Notes: generated by a model not told the origin, from the sequence alone. Shown: positions 45,462 through 55,755, counted from the stretch's first letter. The stretch: 64,000 nucleotides of DNA from Prochlorococcus sp. AG-412-P08 (GCA_003214695.1 QCLI01000001.1:1-64000); one strand, 5' to 3'. Program-made: numbers and translations.

Positions 45462-46181
45462 CTAGACAAGAGCAGCTAACGCCATTCTAGCTATCTCCCG
45501 AGAATCCAATCCAATCTCCAAGAGTGAGTCCTGATAAGCAATCATAAATTCTTCCATTAATTCTTCTTTATCCATATCAAGAGATTCAGCATCATCAGCA
45601 ACCTGATCAAGCATTGATTTAATAATCGGGAGATTTTCTTTATTTGCCTTCATCAACTCTTCTTTACATGTACTCAAGTTTGCTTTTAACCATTCTTGTC
45701 CGTAATTCAGATGAAGATACTCATCCTTGACAACATTTTCAGTAATTTTTTTTGCAAAAGGATCAGCAACTCTTATGTAAACGTGATAAGCAGATATTGC
45801 AAAAGCTTCGATAAGGATCGCTTGAATAAGGAAACACGTTGTCAACTTCTCCTCTTCAAAGGCTTTCTGGAAATTACCGTGCAAACGTGAAAAAAATTCC
45901 TCAGCAAAAGGCATGTCAGCCTTTACACCAAGATTCTTCCCACAAGCGGTGAAACCTTTCATATGCTTTAGTTCCATAATCGCTAGCTTCTTCAACTCAT
46001 CTGCCTTGTCAGGGATAAGATTTCCTATCGAAAGATAATTGTCATGGGCCTCCTTTTCTCCTTCGATAACAATTGCATTAATCCTGCTATAGGCGTCTTT
46101 ATATTCCTCGGATGTGAAATCTGGAAGACAAGGTACTAAGTCATTATTAACTTCAACCTCTGTAGATTCTAGAGTCGGCAT
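45462..46181 (-). CDS. ado: ADO, aldehyde-deformylating oxygenase
   Basis: 239 residues, a ferritin-like di-iron enzyme turning fatty aldehyde into alkane (mostly pentadecane or heptadecane) and formate. The iron ligands fall in VIEGEKEAHDNY, ELKHMKGF (ExxH), QAILIEAFAISAYHVY and KDEYLHLNYG (ExxH). ATG at 46181 gives the conserved MPTLE start; an upstream ATG at 46208 adds nine residues. It works with AAR downstream. Confidence 0.96.
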   Translation of the reverse strand: MPTLESTEVEVNNDLVPCLPDFTSEEYKDAYSRINAIVIEGEKEAHDNYLSIGNLIPDKADELKKLAIMELKHMKGFTACGKNLGVKADMPFAEEFFSRLHGNFQKAFEEEKLTTCFLIQAILIEAFAISAYHVYIRVADPFAKKITENVVKDEYLHLNYGQEWLKANLSTCKEELMKANKENLPIIKSMLDQVADDAESLDMDKEELMEEFMIAYQDSLLEIGLDSREIARMALAALV

Positions 46182-46244
46182 AATTTTGAAATTCACAATA
46201 TGCGGCATATTACAGAATTAAATGCAAAATAGCGATATTTTTCC

Positions 46245-47099
46245 TTATGAATTATTGGTATTTAATTTTCTCGCATTTTCAACCGGGGGCCATTTACTTT
46301 TCATAAGATTCGAAAACAATTCAAACCAATGCTCTACCAATACTTTTCTTAAATCATCTCCCAACTTAGAGTTAGATCCGCGACTATCGCCAATCACACC
46401 TGACTGACTCAATTCATTAGTAAGCCACGCGCATGGAGCTGCTCCTTCAAGGCTCCAACCCAAAGGGACTTTCATACTTGGATTACTAGAAATTTTGTAA
46501 TCACCATCGCATGGTCTGAGTTCCCCAACAAGCTCGGGATCAAATGAAAGCATCAAACTTGTTTCAGCTAAAGCAGCATGCAATCCTTGTTCAACCTCTC
46601 TATTAGGAATTAAATCTTTTAATTCCTCAACGCCGCTCCACAAAAAGCATGGCAAAACAGCCATAGAAGGGCATTGGATTCTTAATTCTCTTGCAATTGC
46701 TTGTAAAAGACCTATTTGGCCTCCATGCGCATTAAAAAGCACAAGCCTTTGGAATCCCATATTTGCCAACTGTTTACCAATTTCACTGACAATTTCCATC
46801 ATCAAACTCCCTGACAAAGATAATGTCCCAGGAAAGCCCAAATGCTCGGGCGAGAAACCAATTGTTTGAGGTGGTAAAGACCAGATAGGCAGTTCTGCCG
46901 GCAAGCGTTCTAAAACTTCAAACAAAACACTTTCAGCAAAATAAGTGTCTGTAATCAAAGGTAATTGTGGGCCATGTTGTTCACATGCACCAAACGGCCA
47001 AACAATGGTAGATCCCTCTTTCAGCGCAGCCTTAGAAGCATCGGGCCAGCTAAGAAAAGCTAAATTTCGTAAATGAGAACTGATAGAAATAACCTCCAA
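46245..47099 (-). CDS. Creatininase-family amidohydrolase
   Basis: 284 residues. STIVWPFGACEQHGPQLPLITD with the metal His and Asp, GFSPEHLGFPGTLSLSG, LFNAHGGQIG and HAALAETSLML match the family (creatinine amidohydrolase, MftE, 3-dehydro-scyllo-inosose hydrolase relatives). No creatinine pathway is expected in a picocyanobacterium, so the true amide or lactam substrate is open. 63 bases from the ado start, same strand. Confidence 0.82.
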   Translation of the reverse strand: MEVISISSHLRNLAFLSWPDASKAALKEGSTIVWPFGACEQHGPQLPLITDTYFAESVLFEVLERLPAELPIWSLPPQTIGFSPEHLGFPGTLSLSGSLMMEIVSEIGKQLANMGFQRLVLFNAHGGQIGLLQAIARELRIQCPSMAVLPCFLWSGVEELKDLIPNREVEQGLHAALAETSLMLSFDPELVGELRPCDGDYKISSNPSMKVPLGWSLEGAAPCAWLTNELSQSGVIGDSRGSNSKLGDDLRKVLVEHWFELFSNLMKSKWPPVENARKLNTNNS

Positions 47100-47160
47100 A
47101 CATGAAACAATTTAACTTTTCCTGCAAGAATGGCTTATTGATAAACCCCCATAAGGCCCA

Positions 47161-48441
47161 ATGGCCGGATCAGGAAGCCCTCAACCTAAACGACCCAATC
47201 CTCCAAGGAAAGGACAAAGTAATTTGCGGAAGCCTTTGCAGGTGATGCATATTAGTAGAAAAGAAGATGTTCAATCACAAGGAGATCTCGACTCTAATGA
47301 TGCGCTAGAGAATACTGACCTCAAAGAAGCAAATACTACGAAAGAAGGTATTGATGCAACTCTTGTATCCCCAGCAAAGCCTTTAGATATTGTAAATCGA
47401 GATAAGGCTAATCAGGTTGAGATTAAATCCCAAGGTTCGGCAGAACTAACAATGGGAGATCTTCTTGCTCAAGAAAACCTTTCCCAGCAAAACAAACCAG
47501 AATTGCCTAATTACAATTCAGATATTTTCTCAGAAAGGACAGTTGATGAATTTGACTTTGATGAGGGAGCTTTCCTTGCTGCGCTAGAAGAAAACGAGCC
47601 AATTGGGAATACAGGAGAAATCGCCAAAGGAGCAGTTATTGGTGTTGAAAGTGACGGAGTTTATGTTGATATTGGCGGCAAAGCCCCTGGCTTTATGCCT
47701 AAAAGTGAATGTGGGCTCGGGGTAATAACCAATCTAAAGGAACGCTTTCAAAAAGGTCTTGAAGTCGAAGTATTAGTGACGAAGGAACAAAATGCTGATG
47801 GGATGGTCACGATTAGCTGCAGAGCATTAGCTCTTCGAAAAAGTTGGGACAATGCTCTTGAACTTGCAAAGGGAGGGAAAGTTGTAGAAGTGAAAATAAA
47901 TGGCTTCAACCGTGGTGGAGTAACTTGTGATCTTGAAGGTCTAAGAGGTTTCATTCCTAGATCCCAACTAAACGAAGGAGAAAAACATGAATCACTTGTT
48001 GGGAAATTACTTACTGTTGCTTTTATTGAAGTCAACCCGGACAATAGAAAACTAATACTCTCAGAAAAGAAAGCAGCCACTGCAGAAAAATTCTCCAAAC
48101 TTCAAATAGGACAACTTGTTGAAGGAAAAGTAATTTCAGTTAAACCTTATGGTTTTTTTGTTGACCTTGGAGGGATCAGCGGCCTCCTGCATCAATCTAT
48201 GATTACAAATGGTAGCCTTAGATCACTGAGAGAGGTTTTTGATCAAGGCGATGAAGTTAAAGCTCTAATTACTGATCTTGATCCTGGGAGAGGTCGAATT
48301 GGACTAAATACAGCAATGCTTGAAGGCCTCCCAGGTGAAATTCTCATTGAAAAAGACAAGGTTTTAAGAGAGGCTGAAGATCGTGCTAAGAAAGCCCAAA
48401 CTATTCTGAAACCCAAAGAAGAAATAGAAGAAATAAAATGA
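47161..48441 (+). CDS. S1-domain RNA-binding protein (ribosomal protein S1 homologue)
   Basis: 426 residues. A disordered N-terminus of about 150 residues (basic GSPQPKRPNPPRKGQ, then acidic) leads to three S1 domains (about 155-230, 240-305 and 315-390): GAVIGVESDGVYVDIGGKAP, KINGFNRGGVTCDLEGLRGF and KVISVKPYGFFVDLGGISG. The layout fits the cyanobacterial S1 homologue B (Nbp1). It is divergent from the creatininase gene, and its stop overlaps the Tab2 gene by 4 bases. Confidence 0.85.
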   Translation: MAGSGSPQPKRPNPPRKGQSNLRKPLQVMHISRKEDVQSQGDLDSNDALENTDLKEANTTKEGIDATLVSPAKPLDIVNRDKANQVEIKSQGSAELTMGDLLAQENLSQQNKPELPNYNSDIFSERTVDEFDFDEGAFLAALEENEPIGNTGEIAKGAVIGVESDGVYVDIGGKAPGFMPKSECGLGVITNLKERFQKGLEVEVLVTKEQNADGMVTISCRALALRKSWDNALELAKGGKVVEVKINGFNRGGVTCDLEGLRGFIPRSQLNEGEKHESLVGKLLTVAFIEVNPDNRKLILSEKKAATAEKFSKLQIGQLVEGKVISVKPYGFFVDLGGISGLLHQSMITNGSLRSLREVFDQGDEVKALITDLDPGRGRIGLNTAMLEGLPGEILIEKDKVLREAEDRAKKAQTILKPKEEIEEIK

Positions 48442-49343
48442 GTAATGCTTCGTTAATACCAGAAAATAAAAAGCTTAAAGTAGCTGATTGGGAAGTTGAC
48501 TTCTATTCTCGTCCAATAATAGAAGTTGACGGAAAGAAACGGTGGGAATTACTAATCTCTAGCACTCAGGATTTCTCTGGCGATAAAATCTTTCGTTGGG
48601 AAAAAAAATGTCCTGCCAATGAAGTTAATTCAATCTGGCTAAGCCAATCTCTTCAAGAAGCCTTAAACGAAGCCAAGAAACAAGGATGGGAGCTTCCAAA
48701 AAGGCTCCGATGCTGGCGAACATCAATGAAAACAATGATAAAAAAAGCCGCAGAGAAAGTTGGGCTAGAAGTTCTTGAAAGCAGAAGAACGTTCTCGCTT
48801 TTTGAATGGTTAGAACAAAGAGAGAAAGATTTATACCCAAATGAACCTGGTTACATTTCTAGTCCAATATTGCCCAGTAAGATTGGAATCATTAATCAAC
48901 CAGAACCGCTACCGGATGCATTGCGAGGAGATGCTTGGAGTTTCTCTTCTATTTCATTGGGAAACTTACGTGAAGCCAAGGAATGGTCCATGGAATTCAA
49001 TTCACTCATACCTATTAAAGACTCACTTGATGAAAACATTCAAGTCCCTGGACTCCGTTTATTTAGTAAGACGAGAGCATTAGCAATTTCTGCTTGGCTC
49101 AGTGGAGTTGAACCGGTAAGGCTGTTAGTTGACAATAATCAACTACTTTTAGAAGCTGGGCAAGAAGATCGATGGCTTGTTACTGACATGAGCAAAGACT
49201 ATGCTCACCAAGTCAATCTTCAATTAAATCAAGCTAAGAATAATGGGGACGGGATTCAATTTATTGCCATTCAAAGTTCACCAGAAGAACAGAAGTTCAC
49301 GGGATTCTGGATGCTCAAGGATATTAACAATTCAATAGTTTAA
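48438..49343 (+). CDS. Tab2/Atab2-family RNA-binding protein
   Basis: 301 residues of the DUF1092 family, which in plastids activates translation of photosystem I psaB mRNA. VADWEVDFYSRPIIEVDGKK starts the family match; LPKRLRCWRTSMKTMIKKAAE and LYPNEPGYISSP follow, then VPGLRLFSKTRALAISAWLSG. It overlaps the S1-domain gene by 4 bases, coupling two RNA-binding proteins. Confidence 0.88.
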   Translation: MSNASLIPENKKLKVADWEVDFYSRPIIEVDGKKRWELLISSTQDFSGDKIFRWEKKCPANEVNSIWLSQSLQEALNEAKKQGWELPKRLRCWRTSMKTMIKKAAEKVGLEVLESRRTFSLFEWLEQREKDLYPNEPGYISSPILPSKIGIINQPEPLPDALRGDAWSFSSISLGNLREAKEWSMEFNSLIPIKDSLDENIQVPGLRLFSKTRALAISAWLSGVEPVRLLVDNNQLLLEAGQEDRWLVTDMSKDYAHQVNLQLNQAKNNGDGIQFIAIQSSPEEQKFTGFWMLKDINNSIV

Positions 49344-49359
49344 TGATCCCTTCAGTTCA

Positions 49360-50157
49360 TTGATTAATAATGAAGACCCTCCCAGAAGTAAAGAATGGAT
49401 AAAAGTCACTTTCCAAGGGTCAGTATTTTTCCAATCTACTCTTCTTATAGAGAATGGTTTTAAGCACGCTTTTTTTACAAAAAAAGTATCAAAAAATGAA
49501 CCCCGAAAATTATTAAATTTAATAAGCGATAAAAGCAGCATTCACTTCCTAAAACAAGTTCACGGCAACAAAGTAATATATGCGTCTAAAAGCAATGCTG
49601 CAAAAATAATAAAAGCAGACAGCATTATTAGTGATAAACATTCGCAAAGCTTATGGATCTATACAGCAGATTGTATTCCGATTTTACTTGGGGATTCAAA
49701 AACAGGTCATGTAGCTGCAATCCATTCTGGCTGGAAAGGTTTGGTTCAAAAAATAATAAAGAATACCATCGAAAAACTTGAACTGAATGGATCCATTAGA
49801 AAGAATATTTTAGTTGCAATTGGTCCAGCAATAAGTTTAGATAACTATCAAGTTGATGAAGCGATAGTGATGAAAATATATGAAAGCATAAGAAAAATAA
49901 AGTGCTACCAGAGCAAAGATATTCTGAACTATATGAGAAGTATCAATTCTATAGAGTTGGACCTAAAACGACATAAATACCTTCTAGATATTAGAAAAGT
50001 TGCCAAAGAACAGTTCCTCCTAGAAGGTTTTGATAGGAGTCAAATTAGCGTAAATTCAAACTGCACTTTTCAAGAAGCTCATATGTTTGAGTCCTGGAGA
50101 AGAGAGCATTCCAAATCAAGACAATGGAGTTTTATACAGTCACGGATGTTTAAATAA
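49360..50157 (+). CDS. pgeF: PgeF-type (YfiH) purine nucleoside phosphorylase / polyphenol oxidase family
   Basis: 265 residues. FLKQVHGNKV, IYTADCIPILLGD, AAIHSGWKGLVQKII and the zinc-site His/Cys set match the family (often called laccase-domain, with reported purine nucleoside phosphorylase activity). The start is unclear: no ATG fits, and a TTG at 49360 is used. It follows the Tab2 gene by 16 bases and may be in the same transcript. Confidence 0.85.
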   Translation: MINNEDPPRSKEWIKVTFQGSVFFQSTLLIENGFKHAFFTKKVSKNEPRKLLNLISDKSSIHFLKQVHGNKVIYASKSNAAKIIKADSIISDKHSQSLWIYTADCIPILLGDSKTGHVAAIHSGWKGLVQKIIKNTIEKLELNGSIRKNILVAIGPAISLDNYQVDEAIVMKIYESIRKIKCYQSKDILNYMRSINSIELDLKRHKYLLDIRKVAKEQFLLEGFDRSQISVNSNCTFQEAHMFESWRREHSKSRQWSFIQSRMFK

Positions 50158-50182
50158 TACTCTTTATCAATTCAATAATATA

Positions 50183-50518
50183 TCAACATGTAGGTTTTGC
50201 ATATCCTAATTCAATCATCTGAGAAGCAAGGTCCTTCCCTGAATCAAGATTAGTTACTCTTGCAAGTAGGGTTCCATCTTCAGATCCTTTTGGAAAGAAA
50301 TTTACTTTTGCATGTCTTGGTAACTCATTCTTAAGCCAATTAATAGCATCTTTTCTATTAGATTCTTCAACATTTATACAAGCAATTCTTATTTTGTAGT
50401 TCCTATTATTATCTCCAATTTGAATAACTGGTGGACTTGAAACCTGAAGGACTTCCGCAGAAAATACTCTAAATGGAAAGAAAAATAAAATCAGCAATGT
50501 ACATAAGATAAATTTCAC
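50183..50518 (-). CDS. Small secreted SNase-like protein
   Basis: 111 residues. A signal peptide (FILCTLLILFFFPFRVFSAE) is followed by an OB-fold resembling staphylococcal nuclease: KIRIACINVEE, then EDGTLLARVTNLDSGKDLASQMIELGYA. The Arg expected in the YGR motif of the active site is missing (SEDGTLLAR). It may be a nonenzymatic binding protein or a degraded nuclease. It converges with pgeF, 25 bases apart. Confidence 0.6.
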   Translation of the reverse strand: MKFILCTLLILFFFPFRVFSAEVLQVSSPPVIQIGDNNRNYKIRIACINVEESNRKDAINWLKNELPRHAKVNFFPKGSEDGTLLARVTNLDSGKDLASQMIELGYAKPTC

Positions 50519-50544
50519 AGCAGTATGTCAAAGGAAACTAGTAT

Positions 50545-52305
50545 TCAGTTTTGATTAGGTAATCCAACCATTTCAGCATTACTTTTCCCAGGAGGAACCA
50601 TCGGATAACAATTTTCATCTTTTCTAACATGAACATCTACTAACATTGGACCTGGGTGATTAAATGCCTCTTGCAACTTAACCCTTAATTCTTTTCTATC
50701 ATTAATCAAAATTCCACCAACGCCAAATGCTTTTGCTAAAGCGACAAAATCTGGCTCACCTTTTAACATATTTGTAGCTGAATAACGTTCATCATAGAAG
50801 CGTTCTTGCCACTGGCGAACCATCCCTTGCCAATGATTATTAATAATTATTATTTTTGTGTTTAATTGATACTGTGAGATAGTTCCCAATTCTTGAATAT
50901 TCATGAGGATACTTGCATCTCCTGCAATACAAACAACTTTGGCATTGGGCAGTGCAACTTGAACACCTAAAGCTGCTGGCATCCCAAAGCCCATAGTACC
51001 TAGCCCTCCACTGCTAATCCATTGTCGTGGTCCATTCCTTAAATATTGTGCTGCCCACATTTGATGCTGTCCCACATCTGTCGTTATATATGCATCTGGC
51101 ACTAGATCTCTAATCTCTATTAATATTTCCTGAGGATATAATTCACCTCCCTTAGGAGGTATTAAGAGAGGATACTTCTCCTTCCATGAGTTTATTTGCT
51201 GCAACCATTCACTCGTATTTTGTTTCACTTTTCTTTTTCTACTAACATGAAGCAACTTTTCGAGACTCTCACTTAAATCTCCTAAAACAGCTACATCAGC
51301 AATTCTATTTTTATTAATCTCAGCTGGATCAACCTCAAAATGAATAACTTTTGCTCCTGGTGCAAATGTATCTAGCTTACCCGTCACTCTGTCATCAAAA
51401 CGTGCTCCAATAGCTATCAGCAAATCACATGCAGTAACTGCGAAATTCGCATAAGCCGTACCATGCATACCTAGCATCCCAACCGAGAGCGAATCACGTT
51501 CGTCATATGCCCCTTTGCCCATTAATGTTGTTGTCACAGGTAATTGATAACGTTTTGCTAATTCGGCCAAATTTTCATGTGCACTTGAAGCAATAACTCC
51601 ACCTCCTACATAAAGCAATGGTCGCTTAGATTCCTGAATTAAATCAAGCGCACTATTAATAGAATTAAGATCTGCAGATGCTGGGGTTTTAAATCCCGCC
51701 GGAATGACTGAGGCAGGTTCAACTGGGATATAATCAAATAGTTCTTGTCCTACATCCTTAGGGATATCAACGAGTACAGGACCAGGTCTACCAGACGAGG
51801 CAATAAGAAAAGCTTGTGCAATGACAGATGCAATTTCAGAAGGATCTCTTACTACCCAAGAATGTTTCACAATAGGCAGAGTAATTCCAAAAATATCGGT
51901 TTCTTGAAAAGCGTCTGTTCCAATAGCAGGCCTTGGGACCTGACCAGTAATAACTACTAAAGGGACTGAGTCCATTTGTGCAGTTGCTATGCCAGTCACT
52001 AAATTTGTTGCGCCTGGGCCGGACGTACCAAAGCAAACTCCTACCTTCCCTGTTGCCCTAGCGAAACCATCTGCCGCATGCGAGCCACCTTGCTCATGTC
52101 TAATAAGAATATGCTTAAGCCATCCTTGTTTTTCTGCTTTATAAACAGCATCATATATAGGAAGAATCGCACCTCCTGGATAGCCAAAAACAGTATTTAC
52201 ACCATGTCTTCGTAAAGAGTCCATAAGGGCATCTGCCCCTAACATCTGTTTTCGCTCCAGATTCGCAGAATCATCTAGACCTAAATGTAAAGACGATAGT
52301 GTCAC
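50545..52305 (-). CDS. ilvB: IlvB, acetolactate synthase large subunit
   Basis: 586 residues, thiamine diphosphate enzyme of branched-chain amino acid synthesis. [36 protein letters not shown] (catalytic Glu), [29 protein letters not shown] and [14 protein letters not shown] with [15 protein letters not shown] (ThDP site) are all present. The GTG at 52305 fits the family N-terminus; the ATG at 52368 adds 21 residues. HemH lies upstream on the same strand. Confidence 0.95.
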   Translation of the reverse strand: MTLSSLHLGLDDSANLERKQMLGADALMDSLRRHGVNTVFGYPGGAILPIYDAVYKAEKQGWLKHILIRHEQGGSHAADGFARATGKVGVCFGTSGPGATNLVTGIATAQMDSVPLVVITGQVPRPAIGTDAFQETDIFGITLPIVKHSWVVRDPSEIASVIAQAFLIASSGRPGPVLVDIPKDVGQELFDYIPVEPASVIPAGFKTPASADLNSINSALDLIQESKRPLLYVGGGVIASSAHENLAELAKRYQLPVTTTLMGKGAYDERDSLSVGMLGMHGTAYANFAVTACDLLIAIGARFDDRVTGKLDTFAPGAKVIHFEVDPAEINKNRIADVAVLGDLSESLEKLLHVSRKRKVKQNTSEWLQQINSWKEKYPLLIPPKGGELYPQEILIEIRDLVPDAYITTDVGQHQMWAAQYLRNGPRQWISSGGLGTMGFGMPAALGVQVALPNAKVVCIAGDASILMNIQELGTISQYQLNTKIIIINNHWQGMVRQWQERFYDERYSATNMLKGEPDFVALAKAFGVGGILINDRKELRVKLQEAFNHPGPMLVDVHVRKDENCYPMVPPGKSNAEMVGLPNQN

Positions 52306-52441
52306 GATAGAGAAACAGTTAATCCTAATGATGTTATATGGATAATGGTTGTTTTGACTAGAAAACAATCTAGAGATTTAAAAGATTAAACTCTTATAAA
52401 CATTCCATTCTTTAAAAACTGATTTACTTAAAGAGCAAGTC

Positions 52442-53617
52442 TCAAAGTAATCCAATAAAATGTAATGGGCCTCTTCCTATCACTAGTTCTAAGAAACAAA
52501 CAATAAAAACAAACATTGCAACCCTCCCATTCCAAACTTCTGCGCTATTGTTCCATCCCCATTGCCACTTCTCCTGAGGGTAAAGCTTAACTTTTTCTGG
52601 CAACCTGGCAGCAGCATCAAGACTTATCTCAGGGCCTTCTAGACAAGAAGTTACTAAATCAGCAAGACCGTTAATAAAAACTGGATCAGTATCTAGAGCC
52701 TTAACTCTTCTAAAATTAACTATTCCATGCTTAAGGGCAATTTCTTTGTACTCAATATCTATTTCCTGAAGTGTCTCTATATGTTCACTAACAAAGCTTA
52801 TAGGAACAACGATTAAATCTTTTATTCCTTTCAATCCAAGTTCTTCCAAAACATCTTCTGTATATGGCTTCAGCCACTCTTCTGGCCCAACCCTACTTTG
52901 ATAAGAAAGAGTATAAGTGTTACTAAAGCCTAAAGATCTTTCAACCTTATCGATAATCAATAAAGAGCAGTTTTCTATTTCATCCTTATAAGGGTCACCT
53001 GCTTCTTCTACATAGCTTCTAGGAACACCATGCGCAGTAAAACAAATATGAGCATCTTCTGGGGATGAACAAAAAGCTATTTCATTTTCTATTAGCTTTG
53101 CCATAGCCTTAATATATCCAGGATTATCAAACCAACTTCGAATACACCTTATAGATAATTTTTTAAAAGCATTATCAGATTCACTTAAGCGGCGTAACTC
53201 TCGAAAGCTTGAACCACTTGTACTAATTGAGAAGTGAGGATAAAGAGGAAGTACTACAACTTCACTGATTTTATCTGCTTTGATATCTTCTACAGCAGAT
53301 TCTGTAAAAGGGTGCCAATAGCGCATGGCAACATAACTAGTAGCATCAATCCCTCTCTTACGAAGTTCACTTTGTAACTCCCTAGCTTGTTGTTCAGTAA
53401 TTCTTCTTAAAGGAGAACCTCCACCAATTGCCTGATAAGCTTTTTGAGACTTTGTACTTCGAAGACTACTAATAAACCAAGCTAAAGGCTTCTGAAATAG
53501 CTTAATAGGGATTCTAATTATCTCTGGATCTGAAAAGAGATTATAGAGAAATGGGCCAACATCTTTAATCCTCTCAGGACCCCCAAGATTCAGCAAAAGG
53601 ACGCCTACACGAGTCAT
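52442..53617 (-). CDS. hemH: HemH, ferrochelatase with C-terminal LHC-like helix
   Basis: 391 residues, inserting iron into protoporphyrin [21 protein letters not shown] starts it; [29 protein letters not shown] and [19 protein letters not shown] hold the catalytic His. The last 40 residues form a membrane helix with a chlorophyll-a/b-binding motif ([13 protein letters not shown]). That tail is characteristic of cyanobacterial and plastid type II ferrochelatase. It anchors the enzyme to the thylakoid and may sense chlorophyll. Confidence 0.96.
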   Translation of the reverse strand: MTRVGVLLLNLGGPERIKDVGPFLYNLFSDPEIIRIPIKLFQKPLAWFISSLRSTKSQKAYQAIGGGSPLRRITEQQARELQSELRKRGIDATSYVAMRYWHPFTESAVEDIKADKISEVVVLPLYPHFSISTSGSSFRELRRLSESDNAFKKLSIRCIRSWFDNPGYIKAMAKLIENEIAFCSSPEDAHICFTAHGVPRSYVEEAGDPYKDEIENCSLLIIDKVERSLGFSNTYTLSYQSRVGPEEWLKPYTEDVLEELGLKGIKDLIVVPISFVSEHIETLQEIDIEYKEIALKHGIVNFRRVKALDTDPVFINGLADLVTSCLEGPEISLDAAARLPEKVKLYPQEKWQWGWNNSAEVWNGRVAMFVFIVCFLELVIGRGPLHFIGLL

Positions 53618-53686
53618 TAAAAAAACTTCCTTAGGGGTTGAGCTTAACGCGGAACGACGTCAATGTATCTGTAACTATTTAAACCA

Positions 53687-54838
53687 ATGAGTTTTAAAAG
53701 TGAACTTCTGAAAGTCAATGAAAAGCTTGCTCAAAAAGCTATAAAGCTTCGTATTGAGAAACGGGGCCATCGTCTTAGCATAAGAGGCCCGCTCCCATGC
53801 GAAGACAACCCTAACGAAACAAAAGATCAACGAATTAGTTTAGGTCTAGAGCCAAATGCAATAAATCTGGCGCAAGCTGAAAAAACCCTTAATTTCCTTT
53901 ATTTGCAAATTGAACATAATCAATTTAATTGGAGAAATTGGTCTCCAATTAAATCTAATTTGAGACAAAAAAAAGATCAATCCAAGATCGAAGATGTAAT
54001 TGATGAGTTCAAATCAGATTTTTTTAATGACCCAAAGAAAAGCAGCTCAAAGTCGAGTAGTCGGTCAAATTGGGGATCTTCATATCTTCCATACCTCCAA
54101 AGACTTAAGGTAATAGCTGCTAAGCAGAATAGAAAGCTAAATAAATCTCTATTTATAGAAACTCTAAAAAGTTATTCAGAGAATAGTCGCAGCAGGCAAC
54201 AATGTGGGAGTAGCTTAAAAGCATTTGGAGACTATTGCAAGATTGAGCTGCCAAGTAATTGGAGATCTCTCGCTTATGGTTACGGTTTACATAAAGCACA
54301 GTTCAGGCAATTACCAAGCGATAAGCAAATAGAAAAAATATATGAAATGATACCTAATCCAAAATGGAAATTAGTGTATGGCTTAATGGCTACTTATGGA
54401 CTAAGAAATCACGAGGTGTTTTTTTGTGACTTATCATGCCTTAAAAAAGGTGGGGATAAAATTTTAAGGGTCTTCCCTAATACAAAAACTGGTGAACATC
54501 AGGTCTGGCCATTTCACCCTGAATGGATAGAAAAGTTTCAATTAAATGATATTTCTCATGAAGAGGGTTTTCTTCCAGAAATCAAAACTGATCTAACAAA
54601 AACAACATTACAAAATGTAGGAAGAAGGGTTTCGGAGCAATTCAGGAGATATCAATTACCTCTTACTCCTTATAATCTGAGACATGCTTGGGCTATTCGC
54701 ACAATTCATATTGGTCTTCCCGATACAGTTTCAGCAAGAATGATGGGCCACTCTGTCTCTATTCATACTCAAACCTATCATCATTGGATTACCAGGAGAG
54801 ACCAACAGCAAGCTGTTGATAAAGCTTTGAGTGCATAA
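53687..54838 (+). CDS. Tyrosine recombinase (phage integrase family)
   Basis: 383 residues. An N-terminal SAM-like region precedes a catalytic domain with ATYGLRNHEVFF (first Arg), PYNLRHAWAIR (second Arg and His), MMGHSVSIHTQTYHHW (Gly-His and nucleophile Tyr). The His of the usual HxxR is Tyr (YNLR). No phage genes or tRNA attachment site adjoin, and base use looks like the neighbours, so it is likely a long-settled chromosomal gene. Substrate sites unknown. Confidence 0.82.
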   Translation: MSFKSELLKVNEKLAQKAIKLRIEKRGHRLSIRGPLPCEDNPNETKDQRISLGLEPNAINLAQAEKTLNFLYLQIEHNQFNWRNWSPIKSNLRQKKDQSKIEDVIDEFKSDFFNDPKKSSSKSSSRSNWGSSYLPYLQRLKVIAAKQNRKLNKSLFIETLKSYSENSRSRQQCGSSLKAFGDYCKIELPSNWRSLAYGYGLHKAQFRQLPSDKQIEKIYEMIPNPKWKLVYGLMATYGLRNHEVFFCDLSCLKKGGDKILRVFPNTKTGEHQVWPFHPEWIEKFQLNDISHEEGFLPEIKTDLTKTTLQNVGRRVSEQFRRYQLPLTPYNLRHAWAIRTIHIGLPDTVSARMMGHSVSIHTQTYHHWITRRDQQQAVDKALSA

Positions 54839-54908
54839 TAATAGATTATTATTAAGAAATTGAGCTATTAAAATTTAAAGATCAAATCATCAAACGGTAA
54901 AATTTTTA

Positions 54909-55601
54909 ATGAGTACAAAAGTTCCAACAAGCAAAGAATCGCTGCAAAATCTGGACAAAGAATCAGAAAGACTAGGAATTGGTGGTTTTTCTAATAATCA
55001 TTCTAATGAAGATAAATACAAGCAAAGGATGCGACAACGCAAAGAAGTTCAAAGTAAAAGAGTATCCGAAAGAGACATCGAGAAGGGCCTGAAAATTGTT
55101 TTCACAGGTCAAGGCAAAGGCAAAACCACAGCTGCGCTTGGAATGGCAATCAGGGCATTAGGACATGGAGAGAATGTAGCAATCGTTCAATTTATCAAAG
55201 GTGGGTGGGAGCCAGGGGAGTCAAAAGCTTTTGAAATCTATGGGGAAAAAATTAAATGGCATGCATTAGGTGAGGGCTTTACTTGGGAAACACAAGACAG
55301 ACAAAGAGACAAGGAGCTTGCGAACTTAGCTTGGAAGAAATCTCTAGAGTATCTATCAAGTTCAAAATACAAATTAGTCATTCTTGATGAAATAAATATA
55401 GCGATAAAGCTTGGATACCTTTCAGTTAATGAAGTCATCCAGGGAATCAGGGGAAGGCCTATCTTGACTCATGTTGTTTTAACTGGAAGAGGTGCAAAAA
55501 ATGAACTAATAGAGATTGCAGACCTTGTAACGGAGATGAATCTAATTAAACATCCTTTCAAAGAGCAAGGCATAAAAGCCCAGAAAGGAGTTGAGTTTTA
55601 A
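54909..55601 (+). CDS. cobO: CobO, cob(I)alamin adenosyltransferase
   Basis: 230 residues, the CobA/CobO/BtuR type that adenosylates corrinoids in B12 synthesis. An ordinary N-terminal 65-residue extension precedes the P loop VFTGQGKGKTTAALGMAIRAL; QFIKGGWEPGESKAF, LVILDEINIAIKLGYL and HVVLTGRGAKNELIEIADLVTEM (key TGRGAK) are conserved. It is a single gene 70 bases after the integrase. Confidence 0.94.
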   Translation: MSTKVPTSKESLQNLDKESERLGIGGFSNNHSNEDKYKQRMRQRKEVQSKRVSERDIEKGLKIVFTGQGKGKTTAALGMAIRALGHGENVAIVQFIKGGWEPGESKAFEIYGEKIKWHALGEGFTWETQDRQRDKELANLAWKKSLEYLSSSKYKLVILDEINIAIKLGYLSVNEVIQGIRGRPILTHVVLTGRGAKNELIEIADLVTEMNLIKHPFKEQGIKAQKGVEF

Positions 55602-55725
55602 AAATAGAATTCTTCTTAATTGTTTTTTAACTTAAGAAAAAGCCAATTAGCCAAGTCACTTATTTTATATCATCTAGCTAAAGGCAATTAGGGTTGATAT
55701 AGATTCAAAGTAATTTTGATGTGTC

Positions 55726-55755
55726 TGATCTCACGAACAAATCTCTCTGAGATCA
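55726..55755. repeat. Leader hairpin upstream of pyrH
   Basis: TGATCTCA, 14-base loop, TGAGATCA, 47 bases before the pyrH start in a 201-base gap. Eight perfect pairs. Possible leader structure or operator. Confidence 0.5.

Noticed and set aside
53687..54838. Prophage or genomic island around the integrase
   Set aside because: Flanked by housekeeping genes hemH and cobO, with no other phage genes, no tRNA and no flanking repeats seen.
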